From positions 1 through 40,691 of the forward strand of contig JAAPAO010000310.1 in NCBI GenBank assembly GCA_013115145.1: DNA of 40,691 bases, given 5' to 3'. Shown here piece after piece: positions 29,576-39,950 of this stretch. Origin of the DNA: Perkinsus chesapeaki. Its lineage: Eukaryota; Perkinsozoa; Perkinsida; Perkinsidae. Position 1 is the first letter of the stretch. Every line of letters begins with the position of its first letter. The notes under the pieces were generated by a model, which worked only from the letters and a program-made list of their open reading frames with translations, did not search any database and was not told the origin of the DNA. Both the position numbers and the translations under genes were made by a program.

Positions 29576-30847
29576 ATGGATTGCCAGCCATCAACAAGGT
29601 TGACTCTTCTACGTATATTAGCTTTGCAAAAACTGCTCGGTGATGGAGCTATCTGCATGGCTTCGGCGGTCTGGGAGTTCTGTCGGTATCAAATCATTCC
29701 TGATATCATAGTTACTCGCCATACTGATCTGCCAGCTAAAACCACGGGCAGAACCATTGCTGCGGGACACGGCAACGAACTTTTACTCGCGTATATGGAC
29801 ACAGAAGGGTAAGTCGGCGAACGCCGCGTTCAGCTCTGAATAAGACCTCTACTCGCCGCTGTGGGGAAGGATGAACTTACCACTGTTATATAATGTCTAT
29901 CGATAACGTACCTAATTTATATATTTCCAAGCTTAGTTTCAGGGGACAGAACTACACGATAGGTAGCACACATGTTCGACTTCAAGGCCTTATACGGCTC
30001 AGCTCGGCGTAGGTTTTCGTCTAACGTTATATAATCGTACTTCAGCCACTCGTAATAGATCCTATCAATGCTATTCAGATATCATCTGGTGGACACCATC
30101 TGCCTCGAGTCATTAGAACAGAAGTCAGAATTCCGTGGTAGCAACCGATGGGATTGTTGGATGGCAAAGACGATGTGCGCCGTCGGTGATCGAATATGCT
30201 TCTATCGAGAACCCGGCTCTGGCGTTTATTCCTACGTTCGGAAGTCGGGATTCATGGACTTTGTCAACCCTGGTTCATTATTTCCTGTTCGGCATACAAT
30301 GTTAATGAGAGCCTGGAATAATACCGCTTATGCTTATGAGGGCAAACAACATTCACTGTGGCGTATCAATCCGTTCAATCATGACATAAAACTGGCCTAC
30401 AAACTCGCGATGTCTACTCCTCGTCGGAAAGAGCAACATGATCCACATATATTGGATTTTCAGGAGATGTGTGCAGTATGCGACGACGCTATTGTCGCTC
30501 TGGACTTATACGGTCAGCTCTATGAACTCCCTTCAATGGCACGAATCGAGTTGATATGGACAGTAAAATGTCCAGTAACGCAAAGCATGCGTCTGTTGGA
30601 TATATCTTGGTCGTTAACTGCTGAGGCGCTAGTGGGCATAGCACAACCAGAAGAAGTGGTACTCGTCATGAGGCTCGACCTCGACTTGAGAAAAGCATTT
30701 GTCGTTCAAGCGAAGTCTCTGGCTGTCGTTCACGAGCGGCGGAGACCTCAGAAAGCAAACTCGACATTTTCGAACGTCGTGTGTGTGGGTGGCTGTGCGT
30801 ACTTTTGTGGTCGAAGTGCAGATGAAATAATCGAGATAGCTATATAA
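29576..30847 (+). CDS. 333-aa protein, unknown family, paralogue of next gene
   Basis: Exon 1 (29576-29808) starts MDCQPSTRLTLLRILALQ and ends in phase 2 at a GTAAGT donor. Exon 2 (30079-30847) follows an ATTCAG acceptor and restores the frame through a shared glycine codon (DTEG then YHLVDTICLE). The product has 333 residues. The N-terminal 35 or so residues look helical. The rest has repeated short hydrophobic strands (MCAVGDRICFY, NTAYAYEGKQHSLWRINPF, MCAVCDDAIVALDLYGQLYE, VVCVGGCAYFCG), suggesting a beta-propeller-like fold. Its N-terminus aligns with that of the gene at 31252 (GDGAICMASAVWEFCR against GDHGREAMPHLMGYIMEYCR). There is no signal peptide and no known function. Confidence 0.75.
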
Positions 30848-31251
30848 CCCGTATCATTCAAGAATGCCTTCTATCATTACAACTCAAGTCGATATTACTT
30901 ACGACTCACCGTTTACTGTGAATAACACGAGAGTATTCGTTCTGGTGCAAATAGCCGACCGTGTTTGTTGTGAAGCTTTGCCACAAAAGGCATTGAGCTC
31001 CAATAATAATACGTTCCGGGCGTTTAATAATTAGATCTTGAAATAGTGTATTAATAGACATGTCTGGATACATCGTATATTATTCACGAACCATAAACGT
31101 CACATCGTTGCTCGTCCGCGACCGCCGCGCCGCGGTTCATTCGAACGCATGCGTGCTGAACAGTGTACCGTACGCCGTGAACGCATACACAAGCATGTTG
31201 TGTCTCACAGCACTGGCCTTAGTTGATATTTGTTAGCCTCCCGCAAATTTA

Positions 31252-32304
31252 ATGTTACAACTACCGTCACATGTTCAAGCTCTTCGTTGTATGGGTATTG
31301 GCAGACTCTGGGATGGTGATCATGGTAGAGAGGCGATGCCTCATCTGATGGGATATATTATGGAATATTGTCGCAAACCAACTATAACCCTGGATTGCCC
31401 TAAAGAAGATATACTTCTTGATCACACATTCTGCGAGTCATTCTTCTTCAACGATAATGGTAATCTTTACTCTGTCCTTAAAAGAGGAAGAGAGATCATG
31501 TTGAGGTGTATAAGTGCGTCATCCTGTTGCTCTGTCCCCCCTCCCGTCAACATCCCTCTATGTTTTAATGCTACCGAGGCCCCTTGGACTTGCTTTTATG
31601 AAGATAGGTCCAGGCTTCTCTATATATTGTATAATCGCTCTGTTCTACTCAAGTACGATATGAAAGCTCAGAAGGGTGGGACGTCCATCCACTTTCCGCA
31701 TGTACCTCGTAGTAGCCTTAATAATAACCAGTCTGGTACCGGTAAAAAAGGTCCAACTATTATGGTGGTTGGCAGCTCCTTCTACATTGGAATCGTGAGT
31801 AGACATGAGAGTCTAGGTCATTCAGCAGTTCGATATCATTTTAACATATTCTGTGCGAAGTTGACGAGAACCAGTGAGATGAGACTGATATTCAGCGATA
31901 GCCTAGTGAGCCCGATCCACGTTCATGACCCCAGTTCCTTATTGACATTCCTATATTCTTCTCCACACGGCATCGCTATACGCTATACCTCCGATCATAC
32001 TATGCATACAGTAACACTCGAAATGTTGAGGACAGAGAACCCTGTGCTGTTCAGCGAGAAGAGAGAAGAGACGTTGCAAAGGTGCGCATTCTCGCAGAGA
32101 ACTGGATTACACATCCCTAACGACAGTCCCTATTATACTTTGTATCATCCGCTCACACTTAAAAGGAGGGCAACTCTACATCGCGGTGAAGAGACACTAC
32201 CAGCAGGGTCGATGGTCTCATGTGATCGCTGGACAATTTGGCACACTAAGAACATGAACGCTGGGGGCACGTATCTGAGGCGGTATCATCCGTATGTGTT
32301 GTAG
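31252..32304 (+). CDS. 350-aa protein, unknown family, intronless paralogue
   Basis: A single open frame of 350 residues starts at MLQLPSHVQALRCMG. The N-terminal region resembles the previous gene, then come strand-rich segments (FCESFFFNDNGNLYSVLKRG, FYEDRSRLLYILYNRSVLLK, IMVVGSSFYIGIV, HGIAIRYTSDHTMHTVTLEM). As in the neighbour, this pattern suits a propeller-like beta fold. It has no intron, whereas its neighbour has one of 270 nt. There is no signal peptide or recognisable catalytic motif. About 400 bp without genes separate the two paralogues. Confidence 0.78.
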   Translation: MLQLPSHVQALRCMGIGRLWDGDHGREAMPHLMGYIMEYCRKPTITLDCPKEDILLDHTFCESFFFNDNGNLYSVLKRGREIMLRCISASSCCSVPPPVNIPLCFNATEAPWTCFYEDRSRLLYILYNRSVLLKYDMKAQKGGTSIHFPHVPRSSLNNNQSGTGKKGPTIMVVGSSFYIGIVSRHESLGHSAVRYHFNIFCAKLTRTSEMRLIFSDSLVSPIHVHDPSSLLTFLYSSPHGIAIRYTSDHTMHTVTLEMLRTENPVLFSEKREETLQRCAFSQRTGLHIPNDSPYYTLYHPLTLKRRATLHRGEETLPAGSMVSCDRWTIWHTKNMNAGGTYLRRYHPYVL

Positions 32305-32662
32305 TGGTCAGCTATCTTTAGTACATTCCTATTAGACTGTAGAAGGAGTGACTTTCTAACACCGTAGTTCCAAAGGCGTTGTGTTTCTACTACCAGTCTA
32401 GTTTGTGGTGGTCCGAATTCATATAGTTCTACTGTGGAACAAAGGGCTGTACGATAATGAAAGCACGGTACCGTCGAACGCGTTCCAAGCAAGCATCAGA
32501 GCCAGGCTGACTCAGTCAGCTCGGAGACTCGGATGTATCTCAAGTTTACGACTGTGGCTTCGCAAACATGTCTATCGCACCTTCGATTCGAGGCTCTAAA
32601 AGACGGTTGAGTAATTTGCAAAACGACGACAGTTAAAACTTTAACGTCCGGGTGGAGTGTGA
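32305..32662. other. Intergenic, no gene seen
   Basis: Only short overlapping frames are present on both strands. No exon, repeat or RNA was recognised. Confidence 0.45.
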
Positions 32663-32815
32663 TACGATAACTTAGGTGCGCTCTTCAGAGAACATGTCAA
32701 CAGCCGGATAATCGAGCTCAAAGGATCAACAGACTTTAATCTCCAGCCAAACGAGATCGTCCAAATAGCTATCCTAGAGTGGCAGACCTACAAGTATGAC
32801 GTGTACGCGTTGTAG
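32663..32815 (+). pseudogene. Possible C-terminal relic of the QPAG secreted family
   Basis: This 50-residue frame ends LFREHVNSR, FNLQPNEIVQIAIL and a stop. It faintly follows the C-terminal block of the 36316 gene (FRSRVSRAC, FQMQPGDLTYVVF). No upstream part of the family was found. The spacing and the F-R-x-x-V and Q-P-x-x-hydrophobic pattern are the only support. Confidence 0.3.
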
Positions 32816-33229
32816 GGCGCTTAGCGGTTTTCAGAGCATCCGAGCCGCCTACTAAGCAACGGTGCGTAAAAGAATCGAACCGGAAAGGTACCGAGAAATT
32901 GAGGATATCCCGCCGTAGTTCTTTTCATCAAGGCCGTTCTTCTCTCATCGCCTTCATCGCGGGGAAATATGAGGCATACGAGAGCCAAGGGCTGCTGGAA
33001 GACCTGACGATTACCGATGCGACCCATTGCGCATTGTGGGAATGGCAGATGGCACGAAACTACGTACGAAGCAGCAAGCGTGTCGCAACTCGACCACGGT
33101 GACATTATCGTAGAATGCTGTTGAATCTGAGAAGGTATTTAACACAGTGGACGGGGAGAGCACAGTGTACCAGCTCGATTGAAAATTCTGGATGCCCCAT
33201 ATCTGCGTATCAGCTCGGGGAGCTCGAAC

Positions 33230-33949
33230 ATGTCGGACAAGGCTGAGGGTGGGTCATCTCACGAGGGGGGAGCCTCCTCTGATGAGGCTGTACTTGACAT
33301 ACGCCCGATAATAGAGCAGGAAGATGATCAAACGGTAAGATTAGTCAACCGCAGGAAAACATTCATTGAGTTTTCTCGCAAATGCCTACGTTATGGCCCG
33401 TAGGATATGAGGCATAGTTATTGGGGTATGGACAATAAGCTACTGCAATCCATCAATGGCACGGACAAATGTCTCCAGAAAGAATCGGACCAATTAGAAA
33501 AGCATTATCCTCGACCACCATTAGAATATGTCGGAGCAATGCTCCGGGAGCATATCTTCTATGAGACTTCCTATCATACCTTCACAATAATACTGTTTAT
33601 TCGCACTCGAGATCGTCTCTCAAGAGAACTGATGTCTTCTATTGCGTTGTGTTTTCACAGCAAGTTACTTCTCACGCTTCTCATTTACTCCTTGGCTGCA
33701 GGGGCCTCGAGGTTGCTGTCACATGTTTCAGGCCCTCAGCTCCGAGCACCTAGGGGATACATCCTCCAGATGCACCAAGTGGACAGTAGGCATTTATTCA
33801 CCTCCACCAGTCTAATGACTTCCAAGAACTCGAGTCCCGCTAGTATGTGCTCCCGAATTCAGGCCGATGAAGAAAAAGAATTATTAAGGGCGCATGATAT
33901 TTACGGCGAGGATTTCGAGGCCGCGCTAGAGTCTGGTCAGTTCAAGTAG
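33230..33949 (+). CDS. Two-exon protein with acidic N-terminus, unknown function
   Basis: Exon 1 (33230-33334) encodes MSDKAEGGSSHEGGASSDEA and continues to EQEDDQT. It splices in phase 0 over a 69-nt intron to an exon starting at 33404 (DMRHSYWGMDNKLL). The frame then stays open to 33949 (EEKELLRAHDIYGEDFEAAL). The N-terminal 35 residues are low-complexity, acidic and probably disordered. The middle includes the hydrophobic segment SKLLLTLLIYSLAAGASRLL, a possible membrane helix or an unrecognised intron. A further donor at about 33945 and a CTTCTAG acceptor could extend the gene to about 34030-34093. No family is recognised. Confidence 0.55.
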
Positions 33950-35700
33950 GTCTTCCCATCACCTTCTCACACTTCGTGAATGACCTTCTAGATTCTCGGT
34001 TGGACGAACTGCAGTATCATTGAAGAGGAAATACCGCCGGCTATAAACGAGGCTCGGAGGCTGCTTGAAAGCTCTGGAAAGACGGCTCATTGACTGCGAT
34101 TCGCCAATATTCTGTTCTTCGTTCTCATGGCCATAATGCTGAGGGCGTCTCGTACTTTCCGAACCCTCTTTGTCATGTTGAGTTCTGAACAGGGGAACTT
34201 CAAGTTGCCTTTATTCCACTGAGGTTGGCTTATTCGGCCCAGGACGGAATCCAATCCTTTACTATATGTCCCCAAGTTGCCAGCTAAAAAACAATACACA
34301 TGACGGAGCACGAGTCGATAAAGAAAACACGCGATGCCATTGTCCTATCGACCGACCGCGATGTTCTATACAATCATCATACTCTACTAGAGTAACTCTA
34401 GAATGAGATAATGGTATACTCTCGGTTATAGCTCCTCTTCTACATTCCTTAGATCTATTAATTCTGAAGAAGACTACGCGTTGCTGATATGCGCAGCACA
34501 CTCGCTGACAGTTCAACTTCTCTTCAGTTCAGCGTCCCGCGTATGATTCACACGGTGTCCATTACATGCTGTATTACATGATGTCTCTTAACGCTTGTTG
34601 TGGATCTTCTACGGGTTATTTCGAGCTGATGTTCTGCACTGTGCAGCCCGCACATCTGCCCGCCACTAATGTGAGAATGTCAGCACTATTGTCTTGCTGG
34701 TGTACTATGACCTCCATAAAGGAGATAAACTCCCTAGAGTGGTAGTGATGGCTTAGCCATCATGGCTAGAATGAGATGTTGTTCTAAACGTCGGCGTTTA
34801 CAACATTGATGGTCTGCCGGTTATGAAGTCACGATTAGTTAAAAATAGTCTTGCAGCAGGGTCCCTGCTGCAGGAGTCGGTGGGAGTAGCCGGGTTCGGA
34901 ATGTAAGCAGAGCATGTGCACCCGAGAAAGAGGGCTAAAGGCGGCATTGAGCGACTGTCCTTGACTCCAGGGCAATCAGTAGCAGTCCAAGTTGGACTGT
35001 TCAACCTATACAGTATAATCCCAGTCTGGAATTCCCAGAGCACTGGTGAGTAGCTGTCGCAGCTGGAAATGAGGTTCACTAGGAAGGTGCAGCTTCGTCA
35101 GCCGCTGTTGGCAACCAAGCAAGTCATAGCCGGCAGTAGTGCCCGATTGGTTGTAACTGAATGGAAGTGGAGGAATGCATGGCTGCTATACAACCTGCAT
35201 GATACCAGGCTACTGTCAGTAGCCTACAGATGCGCTGCGGCCCCGTGACTCCGCAGAGTATAAAACGAGATGGTGCTGCCGTCTCATTTTCGTACTACCT
35301 CCATGGTAGGCCAGTGGCTACACATCAGCGGATGCGCCTGTTTCGCCGAAATTAGGATTGGGAAGTCATGTAAACAACCGAATAGTCGCAACTTTGACTC
35401 TAATTCTACACACTTCACTACTGAGTCGGTAATAGCGACACTTGCATTGGGCATCTTGAGGAAAGGTCCTTTGCTTGTAGAGGAGGTAGAACAAACTTTT
35501 CCGATGTTCTACCTCCTTTACATCATAGATCATATACGTGAGAAGTTCTGAAAGGGATTTCAAGCTCGTTCATGGATCTCACGCTCGTAAGCTGTGTACT
35601 AGCCGTTAAGGTTTGCTGAGCGAATTTGAAAGTTCAGCTGGAACTTTTTAACAGCTTGGTAAATATTGTAGATCTAAGAATGAGCCAGACTCTGGCTGCC
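33950..35700. other. No confident gene
   Basis: There are a few short frames, the best being plus 35270-35551 with 93 codons and no recognisable features. A minus-strand frame at 34262-34516 also lacks support. Any extra 3' exon of the 33230 gene would lie in the first 150 bases. Confidence 0.45.
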
Positions 35701-36004
35701 AGAGCAGGTAACGTCACAGGTCAACGACTTAATGATGTAAATTCCCTTCTCCTGTTGTTTCATGCACAACCTTCCACTTCAAGATGTCACTCCTGATGTC
35801 ACGGTGGGACAGCCTCCTCTTTTTTAGAGCATATTGCACTTCGCTTCACCCCAATATATGGATTTGGAGGGACGAGCTTTAGTTCTTCATCCTTCCCTGA
35901 TTTCTCTTCTGTCATTGCTGGTAATATGAACAATATAATATGGCATGTGTTTGATATAGTCTTCCAGGGCTCGTATCATTCCATCATGGCCCGTGACGGA
36001 CTCC

Positions 36005-36059
36005 ACCGCCGTGACTCACGGCGGTTTCACTGTGCTCCAATCGGAGTCTCCGACTCCGA
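36005..36059. promoter_or_regulatory. Two adjacent perfect hairpins upstream of the secreted gene
   Basis: At 36005-36025 the arms ACCGCCGTGA and TCACGGCGGT surround one base, creating a central TGACTCA like the bZIP/AP-1 site. At 36041-36059 the arms TCGGAGTC and GACTCCGA surround three bases. They lie about 260-310 bp before the ATG at 36316. A role in transcription is inference only. Confidence 0.4.
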
Positions 36060-36315
36060 GCAAGTGACATCAAACCTTGTTGATCATGCACATTGAATTT
36101 CTCATGCCCAATGGAGCTTAGAATATAAGACCGAGTGAGCCGAGCGTCATCCACTTAAAATCTCCAAGTCAGAGGGACACCACAAATTGTGGTCTACAAT
36201 AAAACAATCGACAAGTATGTTGCTCCAGGAGCCTCTATTCCGCATAGGAATGCGATATTCATGCAAAACTACCCGCAAACTGAGATCAGTGGCAGTGGGT
36301 TACTCACTATAGTCA

Positions 36316-37044
36316 ATGGTATTGCTATCTATTTGGTTGGCAATAGTCGCCCAAGCAACGCTCACTGTTGTCGCCCAGCCCGCAGGCAGATACCTCTACC
36401 GTGATTCTCAGAGAGGCTTTGCTGTCACCTTCTATATCGACACCAATATGGTGAGCGAGTTCACCTTCTCTGCCTTTTCTCCTGGATCTCTCTTCATTGA
36501 TTTCAATTACCCACTTCGCCAGGAAACCGGCGACAGGTATGCAATAGATTTTACTAGTGAGGCAGTCAATAAGTGGTATGCGGCAATTAAGCCTTATGTC
36601 AATTTCAACGAGGGTGACCTGACGGCTATCACTTTCACGAGTGAGGACTCTTTCTATGTCATGTTGGATGGGCGAAGGTTGGACTTGCTAAGGCGAGCCT
36701 ATTCCCCTAGGGTTGGAACGTTCTCCTATTCACCGGCTGGCTTCCCTCTCGTTCGTATGAACTTTACCGTCCAACCCGAAGACCGTCTCACCATGCGACT
36801 CTCGTGTGGTAGTAGGCAAGTGAGCTCTGGACCGTTGAATCTCGTTGAAAACGATCAGTTGCTGAAGTTTAAGTCGTATGATTTGGTCCCTGTCGCCGAG
36901 GTCAGTGCCTTCAGAAGCCGCGTCAGTCGAGCCTGTCGGTTGTTTCAAATGCAACCAGGTGACCTCACTTATGTTGTTTTCTCATCTTGGACAAATGTTT
37001 TCACTCTCCTCGGAGGACAGCGATTCGTCTTGACGAAAAACTAG
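36316..37044 (+). CDS. Secreted QPAG-family protein with two-fold module
   Basis: This is an intronless protein of 242 aa. The leader MVLLSIWLAIVAQATLTVVA is a clear signal peptide, with the mature chain starting QPAGRYLYRD. The chain falls into two similar halves. The first runs through FTFSAFSPGSLF, NKWYAAIKPYVNFNEGDLTA and SEDSFYVMLDGRRLDLLRR. The second runs through GTFSYSPAGFPLVRMNF, LTMRLSCGSRQ, VSAFRSRVSRACRL and QPGDLTYVVFSS, then VFTLLGGQRFVL. In each half a strand pair precedes a G-D-L block. The second half also resembles the single module of the PYDGTY proteins. A diverged second copy with a frameshift lies at 38902-39644. The function is unknown and secretion is predicted. Confidence 0.87.
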   Translation: MVLLSIWLAIVAQATLTVVAQPAGRYLYRDSQRGFAVTFYIDTNMVSEFTFSAFSPGSLFIDFNYPLRQETGDRYAIDFTSEAVNKWYAAIKPYVNFNEGDLTAITFTSEDSFYVMLDGRRLDLLRRAYSPRVGTFSYSPAGFPLVRMNFTVQPEDRLTMRLSCGSRQVSSGPLNLVENDQLLKFKSYDLVPVAEVSAFRSRVSRACRLFQMQPGDLTYVVFSSWTNVFTLLGGQRFVLTKN

Positions 37045-37350
37045 CTACTGTAGTCGATTCATAGGCTGCTCTGGGTCTTCTGTATAGCCCTACAAGCGGC
37101 TGTTCAAAGCAACCCGTCGTCTTCTGTAATGACACTTTTGTATGGCTGTGACAAGTGGTTAGCTTTTTTTTTCTGGTTTTGCTGCCAGTAGCGGACCATC
37201 CCAGTATTCGGACGAGCTGGCATATGACACTATACTTGGACGAGCGTTCAAGCTGATAAGCATACTTCTTTCAGCATCAAAATAGTGTTGTTTTCAGCTC
37301 GCCATACTGCGTGTGCTACTCAGTGAAGTTTACTAAGGAAGGGGCGGTAT

Positions 37351-38299
37351 ACCGTTCCTGTTGCACTTTAGGGAACCCAAGGCCTCACTCAACCAGATTC
37401 GTTCACTCTCTGTTATTTGACACTATTTGTTTTACGGAAACTGAGCTAAGTTTCCATCCGACACAACAACAACTTACCCGCCTAATGCAGGCAAAGGTAG
37501 CCTACGGCGTAGGCTAGGCCCTACGCCAGCGTACATGATGTACGCTCACCGATTCAAAAGTGCCACACGCATGGTCGCCTACCTTCTTACCTATGTCGAT
37601 GACAGAAACATGACCGACTACGAAGTTATTCTTCAGAATTTGCGAATTTGGCCCCTCGGCGAGGGGATCTCGCATCGATCGCCATAATTTTCCGAGAACA
37701 ATAATAGGCAAAATGCGCGTGGCTGCACATGAAATCATCGAGAAATGAAGCAGTATTATTACCCTATCATCCGACCACAGTGATTGAACCACTACATTTC
37801 TCACAATCCTCGTGCCCTAGCTTTGCCTAGTGGTATAATCTTTTCCATGATTCTTTCCCACGCTCCTAATTTCTCCTCTACCAATGTTTGGTAACCAAAC
37901 ATTTGTTAAACATATCAATCGGATTGATTCGATCTTGTCAGCATCTCGCTCAAAAGGCTGATCCCCGAGTAGGAGACCGATCGGACGTCGTGATCACAAA
38001 GAGATACATACAACGACCGTGGCTGATGGCTCAATCAGCGTCACAGACCATTTGACATTAATGAAAGGGTGTCATACCTCAAGCTTGATGCCTCCTTCAC
38101 ATCGTTGGAGTTTGAGAGAGTTCCTGGTAGCTCAAGCAGTAAATGTCAAGTTAGCAGTTCAAGCTCCTTTAATAAAGGACCTTTATGAGTCTAACTTCGG
38201 CGAGGGTAATTCGAGGCTCGACGGAGGCCGTCTACCGAGTTCTGAGAAACCGTGGAATTGTGACTGAGAAAATGCAGACAAGGTCTAGCCGTAGACCCA
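37351..38299. other. Spacer between duplicated units, no gene seen
   Basis: This unique stretch lies between the two duplicated units. Short frames on both strands show no family features. Confidence 0.45.
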
Positions 38300-39950
38300 G
38301 TAATATATATTCTCCTTTTCTAGTCACTACAGTGGAAGCAGCTGGATTGTACAACAGTGCAGTCTCATCCACATCTCCCCGCTTCACCGTGTCACTCCTG
38401 TGGTCCTTAGTGGGACGGTCACGTGGTCCTTACAGCAGAGTACACTTTGCTGTACTTCAATATACGGGATTGAATGGACGAGCTCCATATCTCCGAGTCC
38501 CCACTCTCTCATTCATTATGGTCACACTCTGTTGCTGATGGCTATTATACGAACAATACGATATGCTTCGATCCGTGAAGCCCTCCATGGAGCGTGTGAT
38601 ACTATCACTGCCGTGTCCCGCTCTCTGATGGTGTCTGTCAGATAAGTCTAATGCTTGAGTCGGCCGATGTTTTTGAGTAGGTGCCATCACACCCCGCTTT
38701 TCATGCATATCAGCTTTGTGACGCACAGTTCTCACCTGGAACGCAAGACCGCAAGAACCGACCAATACATCCGAGATATGGATTATGTGAGCTTGGGGAG
38801 CCTCAGTTCCTTAAGGGAGTAGAGCATCTTTCATGCATATGACGGTAAACGAAAATTTCGTCACAAGAATCACTCAGACAGTGGCCATTCTATCCTAATC
38901 GATGGTGTTCGCATATATTTGGCTCACAATATTTGCTCAAGTAGTTCGCACTGCTGTCGCTCAGCCAGCAGGCAAGTACGCCTACCGTGATGCTGACGGC
39001 CTTGATCTCTCCTACTATATCACCACCGTGGTGACACCACGGATGAGCTGGAGGTGTTCGTCTTTCTCTCCCGGCACACTATTCTCGTAGAGGAGGATTA
39101 CCCGCTCCGCCAGCTAGACGATGGTCGATATAGCATCGATTTTAACCGCTCTGCTGATGGAGTCAACAAGTGGTATACGGGAATACAGCCCGACGTCAAT
39201 AATATCACTATTAAACCTGGCGACCTAACGACTCTAGCTTTCACAAGTGACGATTCTTTCTATGTTATGTTGGGTGGGAGAAGATTCGACTTGCTCAGAA
39301 AAGCGTTCACCCCAATATGGGGAACGTTCTCGTACGCCTCCTCCTCTCTTCGTATGAATTTCACCGTCGATGATGAAGACAATCTCATTAATATGCAAAT
39401 CTCGTGTGACGGCATACAGGTGCCTCCAGCAACGTTTGAACTCGTTGTGAACATGGAGTCTCTACAGTTTAGGTCGTATGATTTAACTCCTGTCCCCGCG
39501 GTCAATGCGTTCAGAAGCCGCGTCAGTGCTGCTTGCCCGAGTCTTCGCATACAACCAGGTGATCTCACTTATGTTGTCTTCTCGTATTTTACAAGTGCCT
39601 TCGTTGTCCTCGGAGGGCAACGATTCACTTTGGTAAAAAACTAACTTCTGGGATCCATCTGTTGGCTCCCTCTGGCATCCTGTGAAGCTCTACTAGCGGC
39701 AACCCATCGTCTTCTCAGAGGACTCTTCTGAGGAGACTCTTCTGTATGGTTGTGGCTAATGGTGAGTCTTTCGCTGCCAGTGGCGGATCCATGCAGTATT
39801 CGGACAAGCTGGTATATGAGCCGTATAATATAACCCTATCTTTAACAGGCATTCAAGCTGATCGGAAAACCTTTTCTTGTATCAGAATAGAGTTGTTTTC
39901 AGTGCAATATGCGTGTTATTCATTGTGATTCTCTCTCCAACTTTCCGCTA
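38300..39950. repeat. Right unit of right-hand tandem duplication
   Basis: This is the partner of 35700-37350. It contains the frameshifted secreted gene and matching upstream and downstream blocks. Confidence 0.65.
38902..39644 (+). pseudogene. QPAG-family secreted protein with frameshift
   Basis: The ATG at 38902 opens MVFAYIWLTIFAQVVRTAVA, a signal peptide, then QPAGKYAYRD. The frame ends at a TAG near 39088, just after FSPGTLF. A second frame, open from before that point, carries the rest of the family: EEDYPLRQLDDGRYSIDF, NKWYTGIQPDV, PGDLTTLAFTSDDSFYVML, FRSRVSAACPSLRIQPGDLT and VVLGGQRFTLVKN, to a TAA at 39644. One small indel in about 39030-39090 explains this. No splice signals fit. 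The long conserved second frame suggests a recent break or an assembly error. Confidence 0.75.

Larger units (their letters stand above)
35700..37350. repeat. Left unit of right-hand tandem duplication
   Basis: This unit matches 38300-39950 in order. It has an upstream block (TGTCACTCCTG, GGGAC, ATATA.GGATT, GGACGAGCT, ACAATA), the secreted gene, and a downstream block (GCTGCCAGT.GCGGA, CAGTATTCGGAC, TTCAAGCTGAT, GTTGTTTTCAG). The offset is about 2.6 kb. The hairpins at 36005-36059 occur only in this unit. Confidence 0.65.

Noticed and set aside
35270-35551. 93-codon plus-strand gene
   Set aside because: No signal peptide, domain, paralogue or splice partner. Only an open frame.
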